A stretch of 64,000 bases of DNA from Sipunculus nudus (Eukaryota > Annelida > Sipuncula > Golfingiida > Sipunculidae), in assembly GCA_026874595.1 (NCBI GenBank), contig CM049315.1:17383664-17447663 (forward strand). Direction: 5' to 3'. Under the pieces are notes generated by a model, which made no database searches, was not told the origin of the DNA, and saw only the letters and a program-made list of their open reading frames with translations. Positions 36,900 to 50,524 of this stretch are shown here, piece after piece. The position numbers were made by a program, and so were the translations under genes. Every line of letters begins with the position of its first letter. The first letter of the stretch is position 1.

Positions 36900-38400
36900 A
36901 ACGAATGTCCCACAGTACCCTAGACTTGTTATGCTACCACCTTATCAGGGGAAAATGATAAAAAATGCACACCTTTACGTTCTTTACACAGCGTTTGCCT
37001 ATAGGCCCACTACCTATATCATAAGCGCTGTTTGTTTTGACCTCGTATTCTGAATCGCTACACCAGAGGGGAGCACTGTATTTTGGTCTAATCAGATGAG
37101 ACCCTGTGCTGGAAGACAAACGGTTTACCGGCCAAGTGAGGAATACATGGAGCCACTGTTGTTCATTTCGTTTTGAGTGACAACTCATCGCCCCGGCAAT
37201 GAACGAGAGAACGGCCCAACTCGTGGTTTGCACAGGTTTCTTTACTAAGTGAAACCATAAAACTGTGATCAAGCGGCGCTTGAAGCGCAGCTAAGGGTGG
37301 AGCCAGGATGCCTGTCGAGTGTTTGTTAATTGGCATCTGGTTTGCTGCTTGTCACATCAAACGCACGTTTTTTTAAGCAGACAACGACACGCCACTTGGT
37401 GTCTAAGTGTATCATAAACGGTCAAACGTGGCAGCGGGAAAATCAGTAGCTTATTGAGAAACGCAAGATTTCCGCTGCCTCGGGAGCAGAGCACACCTTC
37501 CGGTAGGTCATCTAGGGATTATCATAACCATGCATACAGTAAATAAGGCTTACATGTTTCCTAGCTTAAAAAAACACGGTTCAACGCGTCATTCACAACT
37601 ATCAAAACTGTGCCGTACAGAGAAAGGGAACAATATCTTAAAAACCTGGGCATAGAGCAAAGAAGATCCACAGCTTATAATCTCTAATCTAAAGGGAAAA
37701 TTGAGCTATTAAATCCCACAGTAAAGAAACTCCTGTCCAAGATACTTGGGAATACCCCTGAGCAATTGGAATATGCGCTCAGTGATTCACAACAGTTCTC
37801 ATAATGAAGAAAAAGGGAATAGCCCATACTTTTAGGTATTCTGGAGACACAAAAATGCTCCATTACGCTGCATCGTCCCAAATGTTGCTTACACATTACT
37901 GACAGAATACAAAGACCTAGCTTGAGTCTCAAGCCTACATTCACGCTAGCCTCATACAAGATAAAGATAGAGCTGAACAGCAGGCTACTGCACCAGAACG
38001 GGCAAACATTACCACAGTTTTACTATAAGCAGAGAACCCCTATGACTTTTACTGCAAAATGTGACCCCACTGGGTGATCACAAAGCAGCATAACACTACA
38101 TGTTACATACAAGACCAACGAACCGGTCCCACAAAGAAAATCAAAAATGTTAGCTGGTCCAATCAGTGCTGACTGGACCCTGACTAAGCCCACATTCACA
38201 AAGACACAAAACACCGGTCCAGCAAACAGATATGTTGCCAAGAAAAGGCAGACTATCGTCTAAGCGCCCTGCTAACAAAGGTTTTGGTAACCCTTATGCA
38301 TTGAAAGGTGAAACACCGACATCATAGCCTTGTTCTTAAAAAAGGCTATGAACACGTCTAATAGACCTTCTTACCAATAACATCTTACATATTTTAAATT
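36900..38400. other. retroelement-derived or unassigned, no intact frame
   Basis: Several open frames shorter than 115 codons occur on both strands, none with a recognisable domain. The sequence may be the integrase and 3' part of the decayed element. Confidence 0.35.
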
Positions 38401-38424
38401 TGTGGGAGGCTCTATCAACAAAAA

Positions 38425-39117
38425 GTGGGCCAATATTACATAAGCATCAATTATGGAACCCCTGCCCATGTGTTGGTTTGGCCGTGTCTTCTCTGCTACT
38501 CCCAAGCTGCACATTCATGTAATGTCTCTACACTTTTTGACTTCACACCCATAAAACATGGTATTGTTGTCTATGAACAGGGGGGATGTTTTCCAGAAAC
38601 AGGTTCATGGTCATTGTTGGTTGTTTCTCCGCATCCAACCCTGCATAGAAACGTCATGAAAACTCTATATCTGGTTCCATCTAACTTGCTTAAACATCTG
38701 ACCGTGCATATCCTCTCTGGACACGGAACATTAAAAGGCATTATGTACCGTGCCATGATGCCTTCCAGAGGAAACAAACGGGGGCTAAAAGTTTGTGGGT
38801 GAATTCTCAAAATCCCTTTTTGAGATAGCAACCCCAAAAACATTATATACACTTAGGAGGGCCTTTAAAAATTAACCAAGTCACAAGAAAACACTATGAG
38901 TATATCAGAGAAAATGGTCACAGCGGTTAATGAGATTACATTAGTCACAAATGAGCATTCAAATCAACTAGCCCTACTTAAAAGTACCTTTCATATCTGG
39001 AAGAATGCATTAGAATATAACTTAAGATCATTGGCTGGCACTACACAATTATTACAACATCCTCGGGAGATGGACTTGCTTATCGACTACATTGAGGATA
39101 TTGTTCAGAAAGACTGA
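38425..39117 (+). pseudogene. possible envelope-like remnants, unassigned
   Basis: Two plus-strand frames, 38425-38802 and 38896-39117, follow the polymerase remnant. The second looks alpha-helical with hydrophobic spacing (ITLVTNEHSNQLALLKSTF), as in a coiled coil. Position downstream of pol suggests an envelope-type gene, but no signal peptide, furin site or membrane anchor was confirmed. Confidence 0.25.
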
Positions 39118-39536
39118 CTAGCATGTGAACTATATAAACTAAAAAGTACATATGTTTTGCACGTGTATAACTTTAAAGATGTTCTCCCGATAAAATAATT
39201 AGGACCAGTCAGCTGCAAGATTTCAGCTCTTGGCCTTGGGATCCCCCAGCTGGGTGGATATACAAACATGTCATGGCTCACCTTGTATCTTACGCTCCAT
39301 AAGCAGCGGTTACGCTATGCTTAACTATTCGCTACACTAACCGCTGCAAAAAAACAACGTTGCCAGGGAGGTGGGGAGCTGTCGGTTTTCAGGAAGGGCC
39401 TGTACTTAAGCTTATGGGGGTTTCGATTTTCTGCAGTGCATTTTCTCTTTAATAGACCAACGGTTACATTAATCCTCCGTCAGAGGGAGCACTAGGCGAC
39501 AATGAAAGGAAGGGCCTTCGTATAGCAATAAGTTCA

Positions 39537-42500
39537 CCGAATCCTCCGGTAGGGTGAGCCCGTGACGGTCATACACAGAGGGGCTCCCGTCTAGCTATTC
39601 CGCAAATTGCCGGCAATTTTGCAACTTTGTAGTTACTTGAATGCACCGGTAGGGTGAGCCCACTACGGTTATACACAGAGGGGTCCCCATGTAGCAAGTC
39701 CGCAAATTGCCGGCAATGTAGCAAGTTAGTAGTTCCCTGAATCCTCCGGTAGGGTGAGCCTTGACGGTCATACACAGACGGGCTCCCATCCAGCAATTCC
39801 GCAAATTGCCGGCAATTTAGCAACTTTGTAGTTCTCTGAATCCTCCGGTAGGGTGAGCTCCGGGGATCATACACTGAGGGGCTCCCATCCAGCAATTCCG
39901 CAAATTGCCGGCAATTTAGCAACTTTGTAGTTCCCTGAATGCTCCGGTAGGATGAGCCCCGGGGACCATACACTGAGGGGCTCCCATCCAGCAATTCCGC
40001 AAATTGCCGGCAATCTTGCAACTTGGGTGTTCTCTGAATGCCCCGGTAGGATGTGCCCCCGACGATCAAACACAGAGGGGCTCCCATCCAGCAATTCCGC
40101 AAATTGCTGGCAATTTAGCAACTTTGAAGTTCCCTGAATCTTCCGGTTGGGCGAGCCTCTGACGGGCATACACTGAGGGGCTCTCATCCAGCAATTCCGC
40201 AAATTGCTGGCAATTGAGCAACTTTGTTGTTCCCTGAATGCTCCGGTAGGGTGAGCCGCGGGTATAAAACACTGAGGGGCTCCCATCCAGCAATTACGCA
40301 AATTGCCGGCAACTTAGCAAATTTGTAGTTCTCCGAATCATCCGGTAAAGTGAGCCGCATCTGGTCAAACTCAGAGGGTTATCCATCTAGCAAGTATGCG
40401 AATTGCTGGCAATTAAGCAACTTTGTAGTTCCCTGAATCTCCCGGTAGGGCGAGTCCCCGCCGGTCAAACACAGAGGGTCCCCATCTAGCAATTTTGCAA
40501 ATTGCTGGCAATTTTGCAAATTGCTGGCACTTTAACAACTTTGAAGTTCCCTGAATCTCCCGGTAGGGTTAGCCCTCGACGGTCATACACTGAGGGGCTC
40601 CCATCCAGCAATTCCGCAAATTGCAAGCAATTTAGCAACTTGTAGTTCTCTGAATCCTCCGGTAGAGTTAGCCCCATCTGGTCAAACCCAGAGGGGTCCT
40701 CACCTAGCAATTTTGCAAATTGCTGGCAATTAAGCAACTTTGAAGTTCCCTGAATCTCCTGGTAGGGCGAGCCCCGGCGGGCATACACTGAGGGGCTCCC
40801 ATCCAGCAATTCCGCAAATTGCCGGCAATTTAGCAACTGTGTAGTTCCCTGAATGCTCCGGTAGGGTGTGCCCCGGGGACTATACACTGAGGGGCTCCCA
40901 TCCAGGAATCCCGCAAATTGCCGGCAATTTAGCAATTTTGTAGTTCTCTGAATCCCCGGTAGGGTGAGCCCCCGACGGTCAAACACAGAGGGGTCCCCAT
41001 CTAGCAATTTCGCAAATTGCTGGCAATTAAGCAACTTTGTTGTTCCCTGAATCTCCCGGTAGGGCGAGTCCCCGCCGGTCAAACACTGAGGGGCTCCCAT
41101 CCAGCAATTCCGCAAATTGCCGGTAATCAGACTACTTTGAAGTTCCCTGATTCCTCCGGTAAAAATGAGCCCCATCTGGGCATACACAGAGGGGTCCCCA
41201 TCAAGCAATTTCGCAAATTGCCAGCAATTCAGCAACTTTGTAGTTCTCTGAATGCTCAGGTAGGCTGAGTCCCGGGGATCATACACTGAGGGGCTCGCTT
41301 CCAGCAATTCCGCAAATTGCCGGCAATTTAACAACTTGGTAGTTCTCTGAATCTCCCGGTAGATTGAGCCCCCGCCGGTCAAACACAGAGGGGTCCCCAT
41401 CTAGCAATTTCGCAAAGTGCTGGCAATTAAGCAACTTTGTTGTTCCCTGTATCTCCCGGTAGGGCGAGTCCCCGCCGGTCAAACACAGAGGGGTCCCCAT
41501 GTAGCAATTCCGCAAACTGCCGGCAATTTAGCAACTTTGTAGTTCTAAGAATCCTCCGTTAGGGTGACCCCCGGGGATCATACACTGACGGGCTCCCTTC
41601 CACCAATTTTGCAAATTGCCGGCAATTTAGCAAGTTTGTAGTTCTTAGAATCCTCCGTTAGGGTGAGCCTACTACGCTTATTCACAGAGGGGTCCCCATC
41701 TAGCGATTCCGCAAATTGCCGGCAATTCAGCAACTTTGTAGTTCCCTGAATCCTCCGGTAGGCTGAGCTCCGGGGATCATACAGAGAAGGGCTCCCATCC
41801 AGCAATTCCGCAAATTGCCGGCAATTTAGCAACTTTGTAGTTCTCTAAATCCCCCGGTAGGTTGACCCCCCGCCTGTCAAACACAGAAGGGTCCGCGTCA
41901 CGCAATTGTGGAAATAGCCGGCAATTTAGCAACTTTGTAGTTCCCTGAATGCTCCGGTAGTGTCAACCCCGGGGATCATACACTGAGGGGCTCCCATCCA
42001 GCAATTCCGCAAATTGCTGGCAATTTAGCAACTTAGTAGTTCTCTGAATCCCCCGGTAGGGTGAGCCCCCGCCGGTCAAACACAAAAGGGTCCCCATCTA
42101 GCAATCTTGCAAATTGCCTGCAATTTAGCATTTTTGTAGTTCCCTGAATGCTCAGGTAGGGTGAGCCCCGGGGATCTTACACTGAGGGCTCCCATCCAGC
42201 AATTTCGCAAATTGCCGGCAATTTAGCAACTTGGTAGTTCTCTGAATCCCCCTGTAGGGTGAGCCCCGCCGGCCAAACACAGAGGGGCACCAATGTAGCA
42301 ATTCCGCAAATTGCTGGCAATTTAGAAACTTTGTAGTTTCCTGAATCCTCCGTAAGGGTGAGCCCACTTCGGCTATACACAGAGGGGTCCCCATCTAGCA
42401 ATTCCGCAAATTGCCGGCAATTTAGCGACTTTGTAGTTCCCTGAATCCTCCGGTAGGGTGAGCCCCGGGGATCATACACTGATAGGGCTCCCATCAAGCA

Positions 42501-45500
42501 ATTCCGCAAATTGCCGGCAATTTAGCAACTTTGTTGTTCTCTGAATCCCCGGTAGGGTGAGCCCCCACCAGTCAAACAAAGAGGGGTCCCCATCTAGTAA
42601 TTTTGCAATTGCCGACAATTTAGCAACTTTGTAGTTTCCTGAATCCTCCGGTAGGGTGAGCTCCTTGGATCATACACTGAGGGGCTCCCATCCAGCCATT
42701 CCGCAAATTGCAAGCAATTTAGCAAATTGTAGTTCTCTGAATCCTCTGGTAGAGTGAGCCCCATCTGGTCAAACCCAGAGGGGTCCTCACCTAGCAATTT
42801 TGCAAATTGCTGGCAATTAAGCAACTTTGAAGTTCCCTGAATCTCATGGTAGGGCGAGCCTCGGCCGGTCATACACTGAGGGGCTCCCATCCAGCAATTC
42901 CGCAAATTGCCGGCAATTTAGCAACTTTGTAGTTCCTTGAATGCTCAGGTAGGGTGAGTCCCGGGGATCATACACTGAGGGGCTCCCTTCCAGGAATTCC
43001 GCTAATTGCCGGCAATTAAACAACTTGGTAGTTCTCTGAATCTCCCGGTAGGTTGAGCCCCCGCCGGTCAAACACAGAGGGGTCCCCATCTCGCAATTTC
43101 GCAAATTGCTGGCAATTAAGCAACTTTGTTGTTCCCTGAATCTACCGGTAGGGCGAGTCCCCGCCGGTCAAACACAGAGGGGTCCCCATCTAGCAATTTT
43201 GCAAATTGCTGGCAATTAGACAACTTTGTAGTTCTAAGAATCCTCCGTTAGGGTGACCCCCGGGGATCATACACTGACGGGCTCCCTTCCACCAATTTTG
43301 CAAATTGCCGGCAATTTAGCAAGTTTGTAGTTCTTAGAATCCTCCGTTAGGGTGAACCTACTACGCTTATTCACAGAGGGGTCCCCATCTAGCGATTCCG
43401 CAAATTGCCGGCAATTCAGCAACTTTGTAGTTCCCTGAATCCTCCGGTAGGCTGAGCTCCGGGGATCATACAGAGAAGGGCTCCCATCCAGCAATTCCGC
43501 AAATTGCCGGCAATTTAGCAACTTTGTAGTTCTCTAAATCCCCCGGTAGGTTGATCCCCCGCCTGTCAAACACAGAAGGGTCCGCGTCACGCAATTGTGG
43601 AAATAGCCGGCAATTTAGCAACTTTGTAGTTCCTTGAATGCTCCGGTAGTGTCAACCCCGGGGATCATACACTGAGGGGCTCCCATCCAGCAATTCCGCA
43701 AATTGCTGGCAATTTAGCAACTTAGTAGTTCTCTGAATACCCCGGTAGGGTGAGCCCCCGCCGGTCAAACACAAAAGGGTCCCCATCTAGCAATCTTGCA
43801 AATTGCCTGCAATTTAGCATTTTTGTAGTTCCCCGAATGCTCAGGTAGGGTGAGCCCCGGGGATCATACACTGAGGGCTCCCATCCAGCAATTTCGCAAA
43901 TTGCCGGCAATTTAGCAACTTGGTAGTTCTCTGAATCCCCCTGTAGGGTGAGCCCCGCCGGCCAAACACAGAGGGGCACCAATGTAGCAATTCCGCAAAT
44001 TGCTGGCAATTTAGAAACTTTGTAGTTTCCTGAATCCTCCGTAAGGGTGAGCCCGCTTCGGCTATACACAGAGGGGTCCCCATCTAGCAATTCCGCAAAT
44101 TGCCGGCAATTTAGCGACTTTGTAGTTCCCTGAATCCTCCGGTAGGGTGAGCCCCGGGGATCATACACTGATAGGGCTCCAATCAAGCAATTCCGCAAAT
44201 TGCCGGCAATTTAGCAACTTTGTTGTTCTCTGAATCCCCGGTAGGGTGAGCCCCCACCAGTCAAACAAAGAGGGGTCCCCATCTAGTAATTTTGCAATTG
44301 CCGACAATTTAGCAACTTTGTAGTTTCCTGAATCCTCCGGTAGGGTGAGCTCCTTGGATCATACACTGAGGGGCTCCCATCCAGCCATTCCGCAAATTGC
44401 AAGCAATTTAGCAAATTGTAGTTCTCTGAATCCTCTGGTAGAGTGAGCCCCATCTGGTCAAACCCAGAGGGGTCCTCACCTAGCAATTTTGCAAATTGCT
44501 GGCAATTAAGCAACTTTGAAGTTCCCTGAATCTCATGGTAGGGCGAGCCCCCGACGGGCATACACTGAGGGGCTCCCATACAGCAATTCCGCAAATTGCC
44601 GGCAATTTAGCAACTTTTTAGTTCTCTGAATCCTCGGGTAAAGTGAGCCCCATCTGGTCAAACACAGAGGGATCCCTTCAATCAATTTCGCATATTGCTG
44701 GCAATTAAGCAACTTTGTAGTTCCCTAAATCTCCCAGTAGGGCGAGCCTCGGCCGGTCATACACTGAGGGGCTCCCATCCAGCAATTCCGCAAATTGCCG
44801 GCAATTTAGCAACTTTGTAGTTCCTTGAATGCTCAGGTAGGGTGAGTCCCGGGGATCATACACTGAGGGGCTCCCTTCCAGGAATTCCGCTAATTGCCGG
44901 CAATTAAACAACTTGGTAGTTCTCTGAATCTCCCGGTAGGTTGAGCCCCCGCCGGTCAAACACAGAGGGGTCCCCATCTCGCAATTTCGCAAATTGCTGG
45001 CAATTAAGCAACTTTGTTGTTCCCTGAATCTACCGGTAGGGCGAGTCCCCGCCGGTCAAACACAGAGGGGTCCCCATCTAGCAATTTTGCAAATTGCTGG
45101 CAATTAGACAACTTTGAAGTTCCCTGAATCTCCCGGTAGTGTGAGCCCTCGATGGTCACACACTGAGGGGCTCCCATCCAGCAATTCCGCAAATTGCCGG
45201 CAAGTTAGCAACTTTGTAGTTCACTGAATGCTCCGGTAGGATGAGCCCCGGGGACCATACACTGAGGGGCTCCCATCCAGCAATTCCGCAAATTGCCGGC
45301 AATCTTGCAACTTGGGTGTTCTCTGAATGCCCCGGTAGGATGTGCCCCCGACGATCAAACACAGAGGGGCTCCCATCCAGCAATTCCGCAAATTGCTGGC
45401 AATTTAGCAACTTTGAAGTTCCCTGAATCTTCCGGTTGGGCGAGCCTCTGACGGGCATAAACTGAGGGGCTCTCATCCAGCAATTCCGCAAATTGCTGGC

Positions 45501-48500
45501 AATTGAGCAACTTTGTTGTTCCCTGAATGCTCCGGTAGGGTGAGCCGCGGGTATAAAACACTGAGGGGCTCCCATCCAGCAATTACGCAAATTGCCGGCA
45601 ACTTAGCAAATTTGTAGTTCTCCGAATCATCCGGTAAAGTGAGCCGCATCTGGTCAAACTCAGAGGGTTATCCATCTAGCAAGTATGCGAATTGCTGGCA
45701 ATTAAGCAACTTTGTAGTTCCCTGAATCTCCCGGTAGGGCGAGTCCCAGCCGGTCAAACACAGAGGGTCCCCATCTAGCAATTTTGCAAATTGCTGGCAA
45801 TTTTGCAAATTGCTGGAACTTTAACAACTTTGAAGTTCCCTGAATCTCTCGGTAGGGTTAGCCCTCGACGGTCATACACTGAGGGGCTCCCATCCAGCAA
45901 TTCCGCAAATTGCAAGCAATTTAGCAACTTGTAGTTCTCTGAATCCTCCGGTAGAGTTAGCCCCATCTGGTCAAACCCAGAGGGGTCCTCACCTAGCAAT
46001 TTTGCAAATTGCCAGCAATTAAGCAACTTTGAAGTTCCCTGAATCTCCTGGTAGGGCGAGCCCCGGCGGGCATACACTGAGGGGCTCCCATCCAGCAATT
46101 CCGCAAATTGCCGGCAATTTAGCAACTGTGTAGTTCCCTGAATGCTCCGGTAGGGTGCGCCCCGGGGATTATACACTGAGGGGCTCCCATCCAGGAATCC
46201 CGCAAATTGCCGGCAATTTAGCAATTTTGTAGTTCTCTGAATCCCCCGGTAGGGTGAGCCCCCGACGGTCAAACACAGAGGGGTCCTCATCTAGCAATTT
46301 CGCAAATTGCTGGCAATTAAGCAACTTTGTTGTTCCCTGAATCTCCCGGTAGGGCGAGTCCCCGCCGGTCAAACACTGAGGGGCTCCCATCCAGCAATTC
46401 CGCAAATTGCCGGCAATCAGACTACTTTGAAGTTCCCTGATTCCTCCGGTAAAAATGAGCCCCATCTGGGCATACACAGAGGGGTCCCCATTAAGCAATT
46501 TCGCAAATTGCCAGCAATTCAGCAACTTTGTAGTTCTCTGAATGCTCAGGTAGGCTGAGTCCCGGGGATCATACACTGAGGGGCTCGCCACCAGCAATTC
46601 CGCAAATTGCCGGCAATTTAACAACTTGGTAGTTCTCTGAATCTCCCGGTAGATTGAGCCCCCGCCGGTCAAACACAGAGGGGTCCCCATCTAGCAATTT
46701 CGCAAAGTGCTGGCAATTAAGCAACTTTGTTGTTCCCTGAATCTCCCGGTAGGGCGAGTCCCCGCCGGTCAAACACAGAGGGGTCCCCATGTAGCAATTC
46801 CGCAAACTGCCGGCAATTTAGCAACTTTGTAGTTCTAAGAATCCTCCGTTAGGGTGACCCCCGGGGATCATACACTGACGGGCTCACTTCCACCAATTTC
46901 GCAAATTGCCGGCAATTTCGCAACTTTATAGTTCCCTGAATCCTCCGGTAGGGTGAGCCCCGGGGATCATACACTGATAGGGCTCCCATCAAGCAATTCC
47001 GCAAATTGCCGGCAATTTAGCAACTTTGTTGTTCTCTGAATCCCCGGTAGGGTGAGCTCCCACCAGTCAAACAAAGAGGGGTCCCCATCTAGTAATTTTG
47101 CAATTGCCGACAATTTAGCAACTTTGTAGTTCCCTGAATCCTCCGGTGGGTTGAGCTCCTTGGATCATACACTGAGGGGCTCCCATCCAGCCATTCCGCA
47201 AATTGCAAGCAATTTAGCAAATTGTAGTTCACTGAATCCTCTGGTAGAGTGAGCCCCATCTGGTCAAACCCAGAGGGGTCCTCACCTAGCAATTTGGAAA
47301 TTGCTGGCAATTAAGCAACTTTGAAATTCCCTGAATCTCCTGGTAGGGCGAGCCCCCGACGGGCATACACTGAGGGGCTCCCATCCAGCAATTCCGCAAA
47401 TTGCCGGCAATTTAGCAACTTTTTAGTTCTCTGAATCCTCGGGTAAAGTGAGCCCCAACTGGTCAAACACAGAGGGATCCCTTCTATCAATTTCGCATAT
47501 TGCTGGCAATTAATCAACTTTGTAGTTCCCTAAATCTCCCGGTAGGGCGAGCCTCGGACGGTCATACACTGAGGGGCTCCCATCCAGCAATTCCGCAAAT
47601 TGCCGGCAATTTAGCAACTTTGTAGTTCCTTGAATGCTCAGGTAGGGTGAGTCCCGGGGATCATACACTGAGGGGCTCCCTTCCAGCAATTCCGCTAATT
47701 GCCGGCAATTAAACAACTTGGTAGTTCTCTGAATCTCCCGGTAGGTTAAGCCCCCGCCGGTCAAACACAGAGGGGTCCCCATCTCGCAATTTCGCAAATT
47801 GCTGGCAATTAAGCAACTTTGTTGTTCCCTGAATCTCCCAGTAGGGCGATTCCCCGCCAGTCAAACACAGAGGGGTCCCCATCTGGCAATTTTGCAAATT
47901 GCTGGCAATTAGACAACTTTGAAGTTCCCTGAATCTCCCGGTACTGTGAGCCCTCGATGGTCACACACTGAGGGGCTCCCATCCAGGAATCCCGCAAATT
48001 GCCGGCAATTTAGCAATTTTTTAGTTCTCTGAATCCCCCGGTAGGGTGAGCCCCCGACGGTCAAACACAGAGGGGTCCCCATCTAGCAATTTCGCAAATT
48101 GCTGGCAATTAAGCAACTTTATTGTTCCCTGAATCTCCCGGTAGGGCGAGTCCCCGCCGGTCAAACACTGAGGGGCTCCCATCCAGCAATTCCGCAAATT
48201 GCCGGCAATCAGACTACTTTGAAGTTCCCTGATTCCTCCGGTAAAAATGAGCCCCATCTGGGCATACACAGAGGGGTCCCCATCAAGCAATTTCGCAAAT
48301 TGCCAGCAATTCAGCAACTTTGTAGTTCTCTGAATGCTCAGGTAGGCTGAGTCCCGGGGATCATACACTGAGGGGCTCGCTTCCAGCAATTCCGCAAATT
48401 GCCGGCAATTTAACAACTTGGTAGTTCTCTGAATCTCCCGGTAGGTTGAGCCCCCGCCGGTCAAACACAGAGGGGTCCCCATCTAGCAATTTCGCAAAGT

Positions 48501-49602
48501 GCTGGCAATTAAGCAACTTTGTTGTTCCCTGAATCTCCCGGTAGGGCGAGTCCCCGCCGGTCAAACACAGAGGGGTCCCCATGTAGCAATTCCGCAAACT
48601 GCCGGCAATTTAGCAACTTTGTAGTTCTAAGAATCCTCTGTTAGGGTGACCCCCGGGGATCATACACTGACGGGCTCCCTTCCACCAATTTCGCAAATTG
48701 CCGGCAATTTCGCAACTTTATAGTTCCCTGAATCCTCCGGTAGGGTGAGCCCCGGGGATCATACACTGAAAGGGCTCCCATCAAGCAATTCCGCATATTG
48801 CCGGCAATTTAGCAACTTTGTTGTTCTCTGAATCCCCGGTAGGGTGAGCCCCCACCAGTCAAACAAAGAGGGGTCCCCATCTAGTAATTTTGCAATTGCC
48901 GACAATTTAGCAACTTTGTAGTTCCCTGAATCCTCCGGTGGGGTGAGCTCCTTGGATCATACACTGAGGTGCTCCCATCCAGCCATTCCGCAAATTGCAA
49001 GCAATTTAGCAAATTGTAGTTCACTGAATCCTCTGGTAGAGTGAGCCCCATCTGGTCAAACCCAGAGGGGTCCTCACCTAGCAATTTGGAAATTGCTGGC
49101 AATTAAGCAACTTTGAAATTCCCTGAATCTCCTGGTAGGGCGAGCCCCCGACGGGCATACACTGAGGGGCTCCCATCCAGCAATTCCGCAAATTGCCGGC
49201 AATTTAGCAACTTTTTAGTTCTCTGAATCCTCGGGTAAAGTGAGCCCCATCTGGTCAAACACAGAGGTATCCCTTCTATCAATTTCGCATATTGCTGGCA
49301 ATTAAGCAACTTTGTAGTTCCCTAAATCTCCCGGTAGGGCGAGCCTCGGACGGTCATACACTGAGGGGCTCCCATCCAGCAATTCCGCAAATTGCCGGCA
49401 ATTTATCAACTTTTTAGTTCCTTGAATGCTCAGGTAGGGTGAGTCCCGGGGATCATACACTGAGGGGCTCCCTTCCAGCAATTCCGCTAATTGCCGGCAA
49501 TTAAACAACTTGGTAGTTCTCTGAATCTCCCGGTAGGTTAAGCCCCCGCCGGTCAAACACAGAGGGGTCCCCATCTCGCAATTTCGCAAATTGCTGGCAA
49601 TT
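39537..49602. repeat. 10-kb satellite array, 99-100 bp unit, higher-order blocks
   Basis: About 100 head-to-tail units. A typical unit reads, in pieces, GAGGGGCTCCCATCCAGCAA, TTCCGCAAATTGCCGGCAAT, TTAGCAACTTTGTAGTTC and a segment ending CCGGTAGGGTGAGC. Each contains the dyad AAATTGCCGGCAATTT or a variant. Two unit flavours (GGGGCTCCCATCCAGC and GGGGTCCCCATCTAGC) often alternate. Larger blocks repeat: about 39.9-41.6 kb matches 45.2-46.9 kb at an offset of 5289-5290, 41.5-42.9 kb matches 43.2-44.6 kb at 1689, and 46.3-47.8 kb matches 48.1-49.6 kb at 1792. The minus strand stays open for up to 304 codons only because 99 bp is 33 codons; single-base length changes break it, so no gene is called. 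Confidence 0.95.
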
Positions 49603-50510
49603 GGGTTATAGATGTTTCGTCCCCAGATCGTTTTGTGCTCGCCTCTTCGTCCAACCACCTGTTTCTCCACATGTCCGGTTCGCCCACAGGAATATTGTAA
49701 CGGACGTTTCGTCCACAGTTCTTTTCGTCCACCGCAGATTCACGCGCTCTGTGTCCAGTATAAAATATTGCACGACTGACCAGGCAGTCGGATGTGCTAA
49801 ACAAGTTAATGTGCTGGCTGTTTTAATGCATCATGGTGATCTATGTCTAACGGTTCATCCGCAGCATTGTGAAATGTGATCCGGTTGTGATCAACGTCTG
49901 TGGTGCCTTTTCGTCCACAGGGACATATCGTCCACGCGCAACACTGATATATATCATGCCAGTTATTATCATTTCCCGGCAATATGATAGTTTTTTTACG
50001 ATCACATGTATATCTAAAATACTGGTAGCTCTACGGCACTACTTTTGTTATGTCGTCCAAAGCTCATATATCGGCTTCGCTTACCGTCATTAAATAACTG
50101 CATATGTACGCTGGTGGGAGGTTAGGGCAAAAAGGTTTTGAGGCGTGTGGGGCGTTGTCCTACGTACAGTAACCATACAGGCGATGGTGATATTCCAGTA
50201 TCATATTAAGCGGACGACATACAAGTCCACATACACGCACACATACAAACGTGTACCATAACCGAAAGAAAAACCACGAAGACAAGTAGATATAATCAGC
50301 ACATCTTTTAATGTGGAAAACAAATATATTGATTGATATAGGCGCATACTTTAAAACGGAACTGGACAAACACATTATTGTATGGCCTGATATGAAAAAA
50401 AACTAACTACAACAAGAACAAAAGCACATGTAGTGAAAGGTAATCAAAAGCCAAACACGTAATGTCCATGAAAAAACATCCTTGCACGGAATATTATGAA
50501 AACGACTCCG
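49603..50510. other. junction region with TTTCGTCCACAG repeats; no gene
   Basis: The satellite stops abruptly inside a unit at about 49602. Six degenerate copies of TTTCGTCCACAG follow at about 49614, 49645, 49706, 49722, 49908 and 49926. The rest to 50510 has no supported gene. This is the likely left boundary of the GC-richer, intronless block. Confidence 0.6.
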
Positions 50511-50524
50511 ACATTCAACCAGAT

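Larger units (their letters stand above)
35180..39200 (+). mobile_element. decayed Ty3/gypsy-like LTR retroelement
   Basis: Plus-strand fragments occur in retroelement order: a gag-like frame (35318-35625), a zinc-knuckle-like stretch (about 35655-35720) and an RNase H remnant (about 36480-36660). A second gag copy is inserted in inverted orientation at about 36060-36240. Frames after 38.4 kb may be envelope-like but are not secure. No pair of LTRs could be matched by eye, so the limits are approximate and the element is clearly non-functional. Confidence 0.6.

Noticed and set aside
39569-49670. Many overlapping minus-strand frames of 60-304 codons with a repeating pattern
   Set aside because: They follow the 99-100 bp satellite period, break at every single-base length change and occur in more than one frame, so they are not genes.
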